A program made the position numbers and the translations under genes. Positions 10,664 to 18,842 of a DNA stretch of 64,000 nucleotides are shown here, piece after piece. Within the stretch, counting starts at the first letter, position 1; each line of letters begins with the position of its first letter. The stretch covers positions 2,294,001 to 2,358,000 of the forward strand of contig NZ_CP012573.1 in the NCBI RefSeq assembly GCF_001280205.1, read 5' to 3'. The notes beneath the pieces were generated by a model. It had not been told where the DNA came from. It worked only from the letters and a program-made list of their open reading frames with translations, and made no database searches. The DNA comes from Clavibacter capsici (GTDB taxonomy: Bacteria; Actinomycetota; Actinomycetes; Actinomycetales; Microbacteriaceae).

Positions 10664-12130
10664 ATGGCGAACCCCATCGAGGCCGAGGCACCCCCGCGAT
10701 CCGAGCTGAAGCGCTCCATCACGGTCAAGCAGCTGTACTTCTACGTGGTCGGCGACGTCCTCGGGTCCGGCATCTACGTGCTGGTGGGCCTCGTCGCCGC
10801 GGCCGTGGGCGGGGCGTTCTGGATGGCGTTCCTCGTCGGCGTCTCCATCGCGACCATCACCGGCCTCGCCTACGCGGAGCTCGTGACGAAGTACCCGCAG
10901 GCGGCCGGCGCCTCGCTCTACGTCAACAAGGCGTTCCGGAGCCCGGTGCTCACGTTCTTCATCACCATCTGCATGCTGAGCGCCAACATGGCCGCGGTCG
11001 GATCCCTCGCCGCCGGCTTCGTGCGCTACCTCAGCGACCTCATCGGGCTCCCCGAGTCGGCGATCTGGGCGACCACCGGCATCGCGGTCGCGTTCGTGGC
11101 CGTCATCACGCTCATCAACCTCATCGGCATCAGCGAGTCGGTGATCGCGAACGTGGTCATGACGTTCGTCGAGATCAGCGGCCTGATCATCGTCGTCGCC
11201 ATCGGCGTGATCGCGCTCGTCGAGGGCGTCGGCGACCCGTCCGTGCTGCTCCAGTTCCAGGTCGAGGGCGGCCCCGGATCCGCGGTGCTCGCCGTGCTCG
11301 CCGGCGTCTCGCTCGCGTTCTTCGCCATGACCGGGTTCGAGAACGCGGCCAACGTGGCCGAGGAGACCGTCGACCCGTCGCGCGCGTTCCCCCGCGCGCT
11401 CATCGGCGGCATGATGACCGCCGGCATCGTCTACGTGCTCGTCTCCATGGCCGCGGCCCTCGCCGTGCCCATCGGCGACCTGGCGGGCAACACGCTCCTC
11501 GAGGTGATCCGGGCCGACCTCTTCTTCATCCCCGCCGCGGTCATGCTCGTCGTCTTCGCCGTGATCGCGATGGTCGCCATCAGCAACACCGCGCTCGTGA
11601 CCGTGGTGGCCCAGTCGCGGATCCTCTTCGGCATGGCCCGCGAGAACGTCGTGCCCGCGGTCTTCGCCAAGGTGCACCCCGCGCGCCGCAGCCCCTACGT
11701 GGCGCTGATCTTCGGCGGCGCCGTGGTGGCCGCGCTCCTCATCATCGGCGCGGCGATCCGCTCCAGCCAGGCGGGGATCCCCGAGGCCGACCGGCTCGAC
11801 ATCGTCGACCGCCTCGCCACCATCACCGTGGTCTTCCTCCTCTTCATCTACGCGCTCGTGATCGTCGCCTGCCTGAAGCTCCGCGGCCACGACGAGACGG
11901 CGGACACCTACCGCGCGAACACGCCGCTCCTGATCGTCGGGATCATCGGCAACGTCGCCGTGCTGATCTACACGCTCGTCGACGACCCGGACGCGCTCTG
12001 GTGGGTCGGCGGGCTGCTCGCGCTGGGGCTCGTGCTCTACCTCGCGCAGCGGACGTTCGGTGCGAAGAAGCCGGATCTCGCGGACGCCGCCGGAGTCGCC
12101 GCGTCAGGTCCCACGGACAGGGAGGTCTGA
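10664..12130 (+). CDS. APC-superfamily amino-acid permease
   Basis: 488 residues, about 12 transmembrane helices. The first helix has the unwound APC substrate motif GSGIYVLVG, and helix 6 carries FFAMTGFENAANVAEET, typical of amino acid/polyamine/organocation carriers. Substrate cannot be fixed by eye. The UspA gene starts 3 nt after its stop with its ribosome binding site inside this gene, so they are co-transcribed; permease-UspA pairs are common and suggest energy-linked control. Confidence 0.88.
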   Translation: MANPIEAEAPPRSELKRSITVKQLYFYVVGDVLGSGIYVLVGLVAAAVGGAFWMAFLVGVSIATITGLAYAELVTKYPQAAGASLYVNKAFRSPVLTFFITICMLSANMAAVGSLAAGFVRYLSDLIGLPESAIWATTGIAVAFVAVITLINLIGISESVIANVVMTFVEISGLIIVVAIGVIALVEGVGDPSVLLQFQVEGGPGSAVLAVLAGVSLAFFAMTGFENAANVAEETVDPSRAFPRALIGGMMTAGIVYVLVSMAAALAVPIGDLAGNTLLEVIRADLFFIPAAVMLVVFAVIAMVAISNTALVTVVAQSRILFGMARENVVPAVFAKVHPARRSPYVALIFGGAVVAALLIIGAAIRSSQAGIPEADRLDIVDRLATITVVFLLFIYALVIVACLKLRGHDETADTYRANTPLLIVGIIGNVAVLIYTLVDDPDALWWVGGLLALGLVLYLAQRTFGAKKPDLADAAGVAASGPTDREV

Positions 12131-12132
12131 CC

Positions 12133-12585
12133 ATGCACGTGATCGTCGCCACCGACGGATCCCGGGCGTCGCTCGAGGGAGCCCGCCAGTTCCAGCTCAT
12201 CGCCGACAGCCGCGAGATCCGCGACGTCACCGTGCTCGCGGTCGTCAGCCCCTACGCCGCCGCGCCCTTCGCGAACGAGCTCGGCCCGCAGCATCCGCAC
12301 GCGCAGACGGAGCTGAGCTACCGCAAGGACGCGGCGGTCGCGGTCGACGTGGTCGCGGCCGTGTTCGACGGCTGGGGCCCGAGGATCCACCGCGACGTCC
12401 GCAGCGGCTCCCCCGCGACCGAGATCGTCCGCGCCGCGGAGGACCTCCACGCCGACCTGATCGCCATGGCCGCCGGCAGCCGCGGCCTCACCACGACGAT
12501 CCTGCTGGGCAGCACGGCCAGCCGCGTGCAGCACTCGGCGCCGTGCCCGGTGCTGATCTGCCGGCCGGTGCGGGGGCGGGCGTAG
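12133..12585 (+). CDS. Universal stress protein, UspA family
   Basis: 150-residue single Usp domain. N-terminal VIVATDGSRAS and the C-terminal ATP-binding pattern G-x2-G-x9-G-S (GSRGLTTTILLGSTASRVQH) indicate an ATP-binding Usp (MJ0577 type). GGAGG at 12121 within the permease gene serves as ribosome binding site. Likely modulates or monitors the co-transcribed permease; that is inference. Confidence 0.9.
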   Translation: MHVIVATDGSRASLEGARQFQLIADSREIRDVTVLAVVSPYAAAPFANELGPQHPHAQTELSYRKDAAVAVDVVAAVFDGWGPRIHRDVRSGSPATEIVRAAEDLHADLIAMAAGSRGLTTTILLGSTASRVQHSAPCPVLICRPVRGRA

Positions 12586-12616
12586 CGGCCTAGGCGGGCG
12601 GCGCGAGCGCTGCCGG

Positions 12617-12707
12617 TCAGTCGATCGCCTCGAACACGATCGTCGCCTGGATGCGGTCGCCGCCACCGACGCCCGTGCTCCGCCCCCCCCCCGGATGTAA
12701 AGCCCAT
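12617..12707 (-). pseudogene. 29-codon reading frame broken by a C10 tract, or gene remnant
   Basis: On the minus strand ATG 12707 (MGFTS) and a C-terminal stretch STGVGGGDRIQATIVFEAID with stop at 12617 are in different frames, separated only by a run of ten C (G on this strand) at about 12682-12691. A nine-base run would join them into one 29-residue reading. No family recognised with confidence. Alternatives are the truncated end of a lost gene, a slippage-controlled small ORF, or chance. The rest of 12586-12829 holds the leader of the next permease. Confidence 0.3.
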
Positions 12708-12740
12708 GTGAACACTTCGCGGGCGGATCCGTCCCCTGCG

Positions 12741-12824
12741 TATCGTGCTCAGGACCTCCCGGCCCGACCCGCCGTGGCGCGACCGGGAGGATCCCCCACC
12801 CGCGAACGCCGACCCGCCCGGAGG
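12741..12824 (+). promoter_or_regulatory. Promoter and structured 5' leader of the permease at 12830
   Basis: A TATCGT -10-like hexamer (12741-12746) is followed by a leader of about 80 nt. CCTCCCGG (12755-12762) pairs perfectly with CCGGGAGG (12783-12790), and its CCTCC core could instead pair with the GGAGG ribosome binding site (12820-12824). That gives two mutually exclusive folds able to expose or hide the ribosome binding site. Confidence 0.35.
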
Positions 12825-12829
12825 CTTCC

Positions 12830-14248
12830 ATGGCATCCGCACCGCAGCTGCACAAGGGACTGACGCAGCGACAGCTCAGCATGATCGCGATCGGCGGGGT
12901 GATCGGCGCGGGCCTCTTCGTCGGCTCCGGCGTCGTGATCAACGGCGCCGGCCCCGGCGCGTTCCTCACCTACGCGATCTCCGGCGTCCTCATCATCCTG
13001 GTCATGCGGATGCTCGGCGAGATGGCGACCGCGAACCCCAGCACCGGCTCGTTCGCCGACTACGCCCGGCACGCCCTCGGCGGCTGGGCCGGCTTCTCGA
13101 TGGGCTGGCTCTACTGGTACTTCTGGGTCATCGTCGTCGGGTTCGAGGCGGTCGCCGGCGCGAAGGCGCTCACCTACTGGTTCGACGCCCCGCTCTGGCT
13201 GCTCTCCCTCGGCCTCATGGCGCTCATGACCGCCACCAACCTCGTCTCCGTCGGCGCCTTCGGGGCGTTCGAGTACTGGTTCGCGGGGATCAAGGTGGCC
13301 GCCATCATCCTGTTCCTCGGCCTCGGCGGGCTCTACGTGCTGGGCATCTGGCCGGGCCGCACGATGGACTTCTCGAACCTCACGGCGCACGGCGGCTTCT
13401 TCCCGAACGGCGTCGGCGCCATCTTCTCCTCGGTCGTCGTCGTGATCTTCTCGATGGTCGGCGCGGAGATCGCGACGATCGCCGCGGCCGAGTCGAAGGA
13501 CCCAGCCACCGCCATCCGCAAGTCCACCAACTCGGTGATCCTCCGCATCTCCCTGTTCTTCGTCGGCTCCCTGTTCCTGCTCGCCGTGATCCTCCCCTGG
13601 GATTCCACGGAGCTCGGCGCCTCGCCGTTCGTGAGCGCATTCGACCGCATGGGCATCCCGTTCGCGGGCGACGTGATGAACGCGGTCGTCCTCACGGCGG
13701 TGCTCTCGTGCCTCAACTCGGGCCTCTACACGGCGTCGCGCATGCTCTTCGTCCTCGCCGGTCGCCGCGAGGCGCCCGTGCGGCTGGTGCAGGTGACGTC
13801 CCGGGGCGTGCCGCGCGCCGCGATCCTCCTGTCGTCGGTGGTCGGCTTCCTCTGCGTGATCGCCGCGGCCGTCTCCCCCGACACCGTCTTCCTGTTCCTG
13901 CTCAACTCCTCGGGCGCGATCATCCTGATCGTCTACCTGCTCATCGCGATCTCGCAGATCGTCCTGCGTCGCCGCAACGGATCCTCGGGGCTCGTCGTGC
14001 GGATGTGGCTGTTCCCGGGCCTCTCGATCCTCACGGTCGCCGGCATCGTCGCCGTGCTCGTGCAGATGGCGCTGGATCCGGAGATCCGCCCGCAGCTCGT
14101 GCTGAGCTTCGGCGCGTGGGCGGTGGTGCTGGTGCTGTACGTCGTGACGCGGGCACGCGGCGGGTCGGTGGATTCGGCGGCGGCGGACGACGAGGCGGAG
14201 GTCGCGGTCCCGGCGGGCGCGTCCGCCCGTCCGGAGGACCGCGTCTGA
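12830..14248 (+). CDS. APC-family amino-acid permease (GabP/ProY/AnsP-like)
   Basis: 472 residues, 12 predicted transmembrane helices. N-terminal GLTQRQLSMIAIGGVIGAGL and SGVVINGAGPGAFLTYAISG, then MRMLGEMATANPSTGSFADY, are signatures of the amino-acid transporter family that includes GabP, ProY and AnsP. Helix 6 has FSMVGAEIATIAAAES and helix 8 NSGLYTASRML. Exact substrate unknown. GGAGG precedes the ATG by 5 nt. Confidence 0.9.
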   Translation: MASAPQLHKGLTQRQLSMIAIGGVIGAGLFVGSGVVINGAGPGAFLTYAISGVLIILVMRMLGEMATANPSTGSFADYARHALGGWAGFSMGWLYWYFWVIVVGFEAVAGAKALTYWFDAPLWLLSLGLMALMTATNLVSVGAFGAFEYWFAGIKVAAIILFLGLGGLYVLGIWPGRTMDFSNLTAHGGFFPNGVGAIFSSVVVVIFSMVGAEIATIAAAESKDPATAIRKSTNSVILRISLFFVGSLFLLAVILPWDSTELGASPFVSAFDRMGIPFAGDVMNAVVLTAVLSCLNSGLYTASRMLFVLAGRREAPVRLVQVTSRGVPRAAILLSSVVGFLCVIAAAVSPDTVFLFLLNSSGAIILIVYLLIAISQIVLRRRNGSSGLVVRMWLFPGLSILTVAGIVAVLVQMALDPEIRPQLVLSFGAWAVVLVLYVVTRARGGSVDSAAADDEAEVAVPAGASARPEDRV

Positions 14249-14318
14249 GCGACGGTCTCCCGCTGCCCGACCGGCCGTCGGCGCGGGCCCGTCCCGGGGA
14301 GCGCGCCAGCCGCCCGCA

Positions 14319-14324
14319 TAGGCT
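14319..14324 (+). promoter_or_regulatory. -10 element TAGGCT for the histidine phosphatase gene (leaderless)
   Basis: TAGGCT, GGCCGC, ATG 14331. Confidence 0.6.
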
Positions 14325-14330
14325 GGCCGC

Positions 14331-15023
14331 ATGGCGACAGTGATCCTCGTGCGGCACGGACGCACCACAGCGAACGCGACCGGGATCCTGGCGGGGCGCA
14401 CCCCCGGCGTCGACCTCGACGACACCGGACGCGACCAGGCCGACCGCGCTGGCGACCGGCTCGCCGCGGTGCCGCTGGCGGCCGTCGTCTCCAGCCCGCT
14501 CCAGCGCTGCTGGGAGACCGCGCAGCGGATCCTCGAGCGGCAGCACGCCAAGCCCGCCCAGCCCGTCGACCCCGACCTCACCGAGTGCGACTACGGCGAC
14601 TGGCAGGGCCGCCCCCTCAGCGAGCTCGCCACCGAGGACCTCTGGAAGACCGTGCAGGCGCACCCGTCGGCGGTCGTGTTCCCCGGCGGGGAGTCCATGG
14701 CCGGCATGCAGGCGCGCGCGGTCGCGGCGATCCGCCGACACGACGCCGCCATCGAGGCCGAGCACGGCCCAGGCGCGGTGTGGGTCGCCGTGAGCCACGG
14801 CGACGTCATCAAGTCGATCCTCGCCGACGCCTACGGCATGCACCTCGACCTCTTCCAGCGCATCGACGTGGGCCCCGCGTCCCTCTCGATCGTCCGCTAC
14901 GGCGCGGGCCGCCCCACCGTGCACGCGACCAACACCGACGCGGGCGACCTCTCGTGGCTGGCGACGAGCGTCGCGGCGGGCGATGCGCCGGTCGGCGGCG
15001 GCGCCGGGCACAGCACGTCGTGA
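14331..15023 (+). CDS. Histidine phosphatase (MSMEG_4193-type phosphomutase-like)
   Basis: 230 residues of the phosphoglycerate-mutase-like histidine phosphatase fold. The catalytic RHG lies in ILVRHGRTTAN; VVSSPLQRCWETAQ and the second catalytic histidine in VAVSHGDVIKSIL follow. The actinobacterial MSMEG_4193 subgroup is recognised because the next two genes are its constant partners DUF3090 and SCO1664. Substrate is not known. Confidence 0.88.
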   Translation: MATVILVRHGRTTANATGILAGRTPGVDLDDTGRDQADRAGDRLAAVPLAAVVSSPLQRCWETAQRILERQHAKPAQPVDPDLTECDYGDWQGRPLSELATEDLWKTVQAHPSAVVFPGGESMAGMQARAVAAIRRHDAAIEAEHGPGAVWVAVSHGDVIKSILADAYGMHLDLFQRIDVGPASLSIVRYGAGRPTVHATNTDAGDLSWLATSVAAGDAPVGGGAGHSTS

Positions 15024-15034
15024 TCCCCCGCGCA

Positions 15035-15040
15035 TAGAGT
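15035..15040 (+). promoter_or_regulatory. -10 element TAGAGT for the DUF3090 gene (leaderless)
   Basis: TAGAGT, GGACGC, ATG 15047, giving the DUF3090-SCO1664 pair its own start inside the three-gene cluster. Confidence 0.6.
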
Positions 15041-15046
15041 GGACGC

Positions 15047-15604
15047 ATGCCCACACGAGCCCTCGAATTCGACTGGCCCGACCGGGCCGTGGTCGGCACC
15101 ATCGGCCTCCCGGGCGCGCGCACGTTCTACTTCCAGGTGCGGTCCGGATCGCAGCTGGTGACGATCGCCCTGGAGAAGCAGCAGTCCTCGCTGCTCGCCG
15201 AGAAGATTGACGAGATCCTCGACCAGCTCGTCACCGTCGAGGGCAACCCCTTCAGCGTCCCCACCAACACTCCCCCGGAGCTCGTCGACAACGACCCGCT
15301 CGAGGACGTCGACGAGCGCTGGCGCACCGGCGCGATGGGCCTCGGTTGGGATCCGTCGATGGCGCAGGTCGTCATCGAGGCCTACCCCCTCGCCGAGGAC
15401 GACGAGAGCGACGACTTCGACCTCCCCGGCGCCGACGACGACGCGGACGACACCGAGATGCTCGTGGTGCGGATGCCCGTCGGCGCGGCCCGTGCGTTCG
15501 CGAAGCGCATCCATGAGGTCGTGGGCGCCGGCCGCCCCATCTGCGCGCTGTGCGGTTACCCCATCGACCCCGACGGGCACGTCCACACCTTCCCCGACGA
15601 ATGA
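15047..15604 (+). CDS. DUF3090 family protein
   Basis: 185 residues, full family length. Conserved features: GARTFYFQVRSGSQLVTIAL near the N-terminus, LEKQQSSLLAEKIDEILD, and a C-terminal mini zinc-site ICALCGYPIDPDGHVHTFPD. Function unknown; the conserved CxxC with a nearby histidine suggests metal binding. It overlaps the SCO1664-family gene by ATGA. Confidence 0.9.
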   Translation: MPTRALEFDWPDRAVVGTIGLPGARTFYFQVRSGSQLVTIALEKQQSSLLAEKIDEILDQLVTVEGNPFSVPTNTPPELVDNDPLEDVDERWRTGAMGLGWDPSMAQVVIEAYPLAEDDESDDFDLPGADDDADDTEMLVVRMPVGAARAFAKRIHEVVGAGRPICALCGYPIDPDGHVHTFPDE

Positions 15605-16371
15605 TGTCGGAGACGGACCCGCTGGACGGCGAGCTGATCGTCACCGGCCGCATCCGCACCGCGTCGAACGCGACGTTCCTCGGGACGATCGGCGACGTGG
15701 CCGTGGTCTACAAGCCGATCCGTGGCGAGAACCCGCTGTGGGACTTCCCCGACGCGGTGCTCGCGCATCGCGAGGTCGCCGCGTACCTGGTCTCCGAGGC
15801 GCTCGGCTGGGGCATCGTCCCGCGCACGTGGCTCCGCGACGGCCCCGCGGGCGAGGGCATGGTGCAGCTCTGGCAGGAGGAGGATCCGGACCAGGACGCC
15901 GTCGACCTGATCCCCGCGGCCGAGATCCCGGAGACCGGGTACAAGACGGTCCTCGGCGGCGAGGACGAGGACGGCAACACGGTCGCCCTCATCCACGAGG
16001 ACACCCCGGCGCTGCGCCGCATGGCCGTCTTCGATGTGATCGTCAACAACGCCGACCGCAAGGGCTTCCACGTGCTCGCCATGCCCGACGGCCACCGCTT
16101 CGGCGTCGACCACGGCCTCACCTTCCACGAGGACCACAAGCTGCGCACGGTGCTGTGGGGGTGGGTCGCGGATGCGCTGACCGCCGAAGAGCTCGAGGGC
16201 GTGGATCGGGTGCTCGCGGGGCTCGATGGAAAGCTGGGGCGGGAGTTAGCGGGGCTGCTGACGGCGGGGGAAGTCGACGCGCTACGCGCTCGGTGCGCTC
16301 GCCTGCGCTCGGAGTCGCGATTCCCGGCGCCCGCCGGTCAGTCGTCGGCGGTCCCCTGGCCGCTGTTCTAG
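15601..16371 (+). CDS. SCO1664 family (PI3/4-kinase-like) protein
   Basis: 256 residues. Family motifs: VVYKPIRGENPLWDFPD (nucleotide-binding lysine region), VFDVIVNNADRKGFHVL (HxD-like catalytic loop of the phosphatidylinositol-kinase-like fold) and FGVDHGLTFHED (metal-binding D). The C-terminal AVPWPLF matches the usual family end, so the gene is intact. ATG 15601 overlaps the DUF3090 stop. In many actinobacteria the next gene is mshC; here foreign lower-GC DNA begins instead. Confidence 0.88.
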   Translation: MMSETDPLDGELIVTGRIRTASNATFLGTIGDVAVVYKPIRGENPLWDFPDAVLAHREVAAYLVSEALGWGIVPRTWLRDGPAGEGMVQLWQEEDPDQDAVDLIPAAEIPETGYKTVLGGEDEDGNTVALIHEDTPALRRMAVFDVIVNNADRKGFHVLAMPDGHRFGVDHGLTFHEDHKLRTVLWGWVADALTAEELEGVDRVLAGLDGKLGRELAGLLTAGEVDALRARCARLRSESRFPAPAGQSSAVPWPLF

Positions 16372-16417
16372 CCGACCAGGGACATCACGCCGCGCCGACC
16401 GGCGACGCGTCCCACGG

Positions 16418-16552
16418 TCAGTTGTTGAACCGGAACTCAACAACAACAGGATCCCACACGACGGACTCGATGCTCTCGATGGGTGCCTTGCCCTTCGAGT
16501 GCTCCTCGGCAAGGCTGGCGGTCCAGACCAGAATCGCCTTTGACGCCGCTGA
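16418..16552 (-). pseudogene. Divergent ychF 3'-end remnant A
   Basis: The minus-strand frame between a stop at 16553-16555 and TGA 16418-16420 reads TASLAEEHSKGKAPIE near 16480-16529 and ends VVVEFRFNN. Over 32 gap-free positions it matches 20 residues of the C-terminus of the intact YchF in this window ([16 protein letters not shown] ... DVVEFRF). It has no start and no G domain. The remainder of 16372-16840 is AT-rich and holds nothing else I can identify apart from the promoter region of the next gene. Confidence 0.7.
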
Positions 16553-16840
16553 CTAACTCGAATACGTCCGACCGCGGCCACGACGAGGCGGGCTGTATGT
16601 GAATGAGTAGAACAAAGCGACGAGCGCGTAGTTGATAGGCAAGTCAATCGTCGCGGCCAACTCGCAAAGTTTGGCCGTCGACCGACGTAACAAATCAACT
16701 CAGCTCGAAATCTGACATACAAGCACTGCCTTTCATATGAACCGTAGCCAAGGCGTCGGATTACCAGGGCACTTAGCACCATTACTGTTCAGCATCGGCA
16801 CGCCTATGCAGCCGACTCCTGTCAAGAGTATCATAAATAG

Positions 16841-18328
16841 ATGATCGCAACTCCGAGACAACGCGTGCTTACATCTATTCCCTATTCTAGATATAAGAGT
16901 GCGGTTCGCAAGTTTGATAGAACGTCAATACTCGAGCTGTGCGCGCAAAAGTCGGCGGAACTGGACTCTAACGGCGACCCCGCATCCGCAAGCTGGCCAT
17001 TCACCGCATGGGCTCTCCTCGACATCGCAAGAGTGGCCGTCGTGTTTGGAAAGCCAGCTGGGCCTGCTGCAACTATGGACGACATTGCCCGCCTCTGCGA
17101 GTTGCATTTCGTGATCGAGGACCCTAGCACTTGCGGGGATAGCGCCGGAGCGACCGGCGCACTTCTCCGGTTAATGGCAGAACAGTTTTCCTGGCAGACT
17201 GACGTTCTCTCATCGTTCGCGCGCACACTACTGCTATTCTCCCCCGACGCCCCATGGCCAGATGGAAAACCCGCTCGAGTCATGACCGAGTCTTGGTTTG
17301 AGAAATGCTTCGGCGTGGACCTAGAGACTTACGCAGCGGCCGTATTTATAGCGTACGCAGCGGCCTCGGCGAATGAGGGCCGGATCGATCTCGGGTGGGT
17401 AGGCCGTGCGCCAATTAAGGACATTTTCTCTGACTTTCCGGTAGACGCGCTTACCTCGACAATCAGAAATCACTTATTTAGCGATACTGCTTCTGTTAAG
17501 CAAGAAAACAGAGAAGCCGAAAGTCGCGCGGGTGCCTCCATGCTTAAATATGCGTTTAACCCATTGATCAATAGGCCCTTTATTTCGAACGGACCATCAC
17601 ACGCCCTGACGCCAAGCCCAAGAGCTGTCGTTAACAAGGTGTCCCCTAACGCTATTTTTTACACCGCCATGAAAGCACTTGGTGATGACTTTGCAGCCGA
17701 TCTTGGTCACGTCTTTGAGGCATACATTGGTCGTCAGCTCAAAAGCCTACCAGCATGCACAATTGAAGGAGAAGTCGCCTACACCGTCGGCAAGACGCGC
17801 TTCGATAGTATCGACTGGTTCATGCAACTTGACGACGTCATTGTGTTTGTGGAATGCAAGGCCGTCAGGCCTACGGAGCCCGTACGCCTCGGCCGCCCCC
17901 AATACGCGGAGCACCTTCAACGGCAAGTTGGTAAAGGTATAGAACAACTGAATAGAACGAATCACGACTTCGACATCATAACTGCGGTAAACAAGAAGCT
18001 CAATTCGGGCCTCCCTCGCATAGGTCTAGTGGTCACAGCCGAAGACCACTATGGCATCGGATTACCTCCGGTCCGCGCGTCTTTACCCTTAGCCCAAATA
18101 CCAACCGTAATTATCAGCGCCAGAGAACTGGAACAATTGGTCGCCTTGACGCCACAGGCACTAAACAATAAACTGAACGCCGCCCGAATGGCATGCCAAT
18201 CCGACCATATCTTAGAGATTAAAGCAAGCCTTCCCGATGGCGGAATGCCCGACAATGCCATTCTCATAAGTGCGTTTGAATCGTTCAAAGTCATGCGGGC
18301 GGTCGAGGCGGCATCGAGTCCCGATTGA
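16841..18328 (+). CDS. Orphan PD-(D/E)XK nuclease-like protein, putative defence gene
   Basis: 495 residues, family not recognised. Mostly helical to about residue 300, then a nuclease-like core: GHVFEAYIGRQL, the acidic residue D325 in FDSIDWFM, a hydrophobic strand, and E338-C-K340 in VIVFVECKAV. This D-x12-ExK arrangement fits the PD-(D/E)XK superfamily. A long C-terminal domain follows. Codon use is far more AT-rich than in flanking genes. No methyltransferase belongs to this unit, so a type IV (modification-dependent) or other stand-alone nuclease is a reasonable guess. TATCATAAAT just upstream may be its -10 region. Confidence 0.6.
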   Translation: MIATPRQRVLTSIPYSRYKSAVRKFDRTSILELCAQKSAELDSNGDPASASWPFTAWALLDIARVAVVFGKPAGPAATMDDIARLCELHFVIEDPSTCGDSAGATGALLRLMAEQFSWQTDVLSSFARTLLLFSPDAPWPDGKPARVMTESWFEKCFGVDLETYAAAVFIAYAAASANEGRIDLGWVGRAPIKDIFSDFPVDALTSTIRNHLFSDTASVKQENREAESRAGASMLKYAFNPLINRPFISNGPSHALTPSPRAVVNKVSPNAIFYTAMKALGDDFAADLGHVFEAYIGRQLKSLPACTIEGEVAYTVGKTRFDSIDWFMQLDDVIVFVECKAVRPTEPVRLGRPQYAEHLQRQVGKGIEQLNRTNHDFDIITAVNKKLNSGLPRIGLVVTAEDHYGIGLPPVRASLPLAQIPTVIISARELEQLVALTPQALNNKLNAARMACQSDHILEIKASLPDGGMPDNAILISAFESFKVMRAVEAASSPD

Positions 18329-18544
18329 GAAACGCGGAGCTTACACCATGAGCCGGCGGCATAACAAGCTATTCTCAACACTTCAATAAGTGCACGTTGA
18401 TACATGGGCAATGCGCAATCGCCGAATGTTCTGAAACAGCGCCCGATCTAAATTACGACATGTGCTGGCCCGCTTCCTATGCGCCCGAAACTTCTGCGGG
18501 AGGTCCCTCGCGGGGCGTGTTGCACATGTTGGCACGCCAAATGC

Positions 18545-18772
18545 CTAGCTGTGGCAGAGCACCACCTCGTCGCCGTCTTGCGCGACGTACACCTTGCCCT
18601 CCATGCCAGCCTTGCTCTTAGAGCGCGCCTCGGCGATGGAGCCGGTCTCGACCAGGTCGTCGTAGGAGATGACGTCGGACTTGATGAAGCCCTTCTCGAA
18701 GTCGGCGTGGATTACGCCGGGCGCCTGCTGGGCCTTCGAGCCCTTCCCGATGGTGCAAGCCCGAGTCTCCTT
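18545..18772 (-). pseudogene. ychF 3'-end remnant B
   Basis: The minus strand encodes a recognisable YchF C-terminus: KETRA-TIG, then [14 protein letters not shown], then [20 protein letters not shown], then QDGD, stopping at TAG 18545. About 55 of 72 positions equal the intact YchF encoded at 21754-22848, but the invariant tryptophans are lost, the last residues differ and the G domain is absent. The gap 18329-18544 shows no gene; 18773-18842 is unassigned. Confidence 0.85.
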
Positions 18773-18842
18773 TGCACAGTGACAAAAGGGCCAGGGCGGC
18801 GGAGAAGTGACCACGCCGAGCATCTCCTATCTGCGGCAGGCG

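Noticed and set aside
9956-11890. A 644-residue minus-strand frame opposite the permease at 10664
   Set aside because: Extremely His/Asp/Glu/Arg-rich, no motif; mirror of a membrane-protein gene.
18545-18823. The 92-residue minus-strand frame as a small functional gene
   Set aside because: Residues beyond the YchF-like part are Pro/Cys-rich and unrelated; invariant positions are lost; better explained as a truncated ychF copy.
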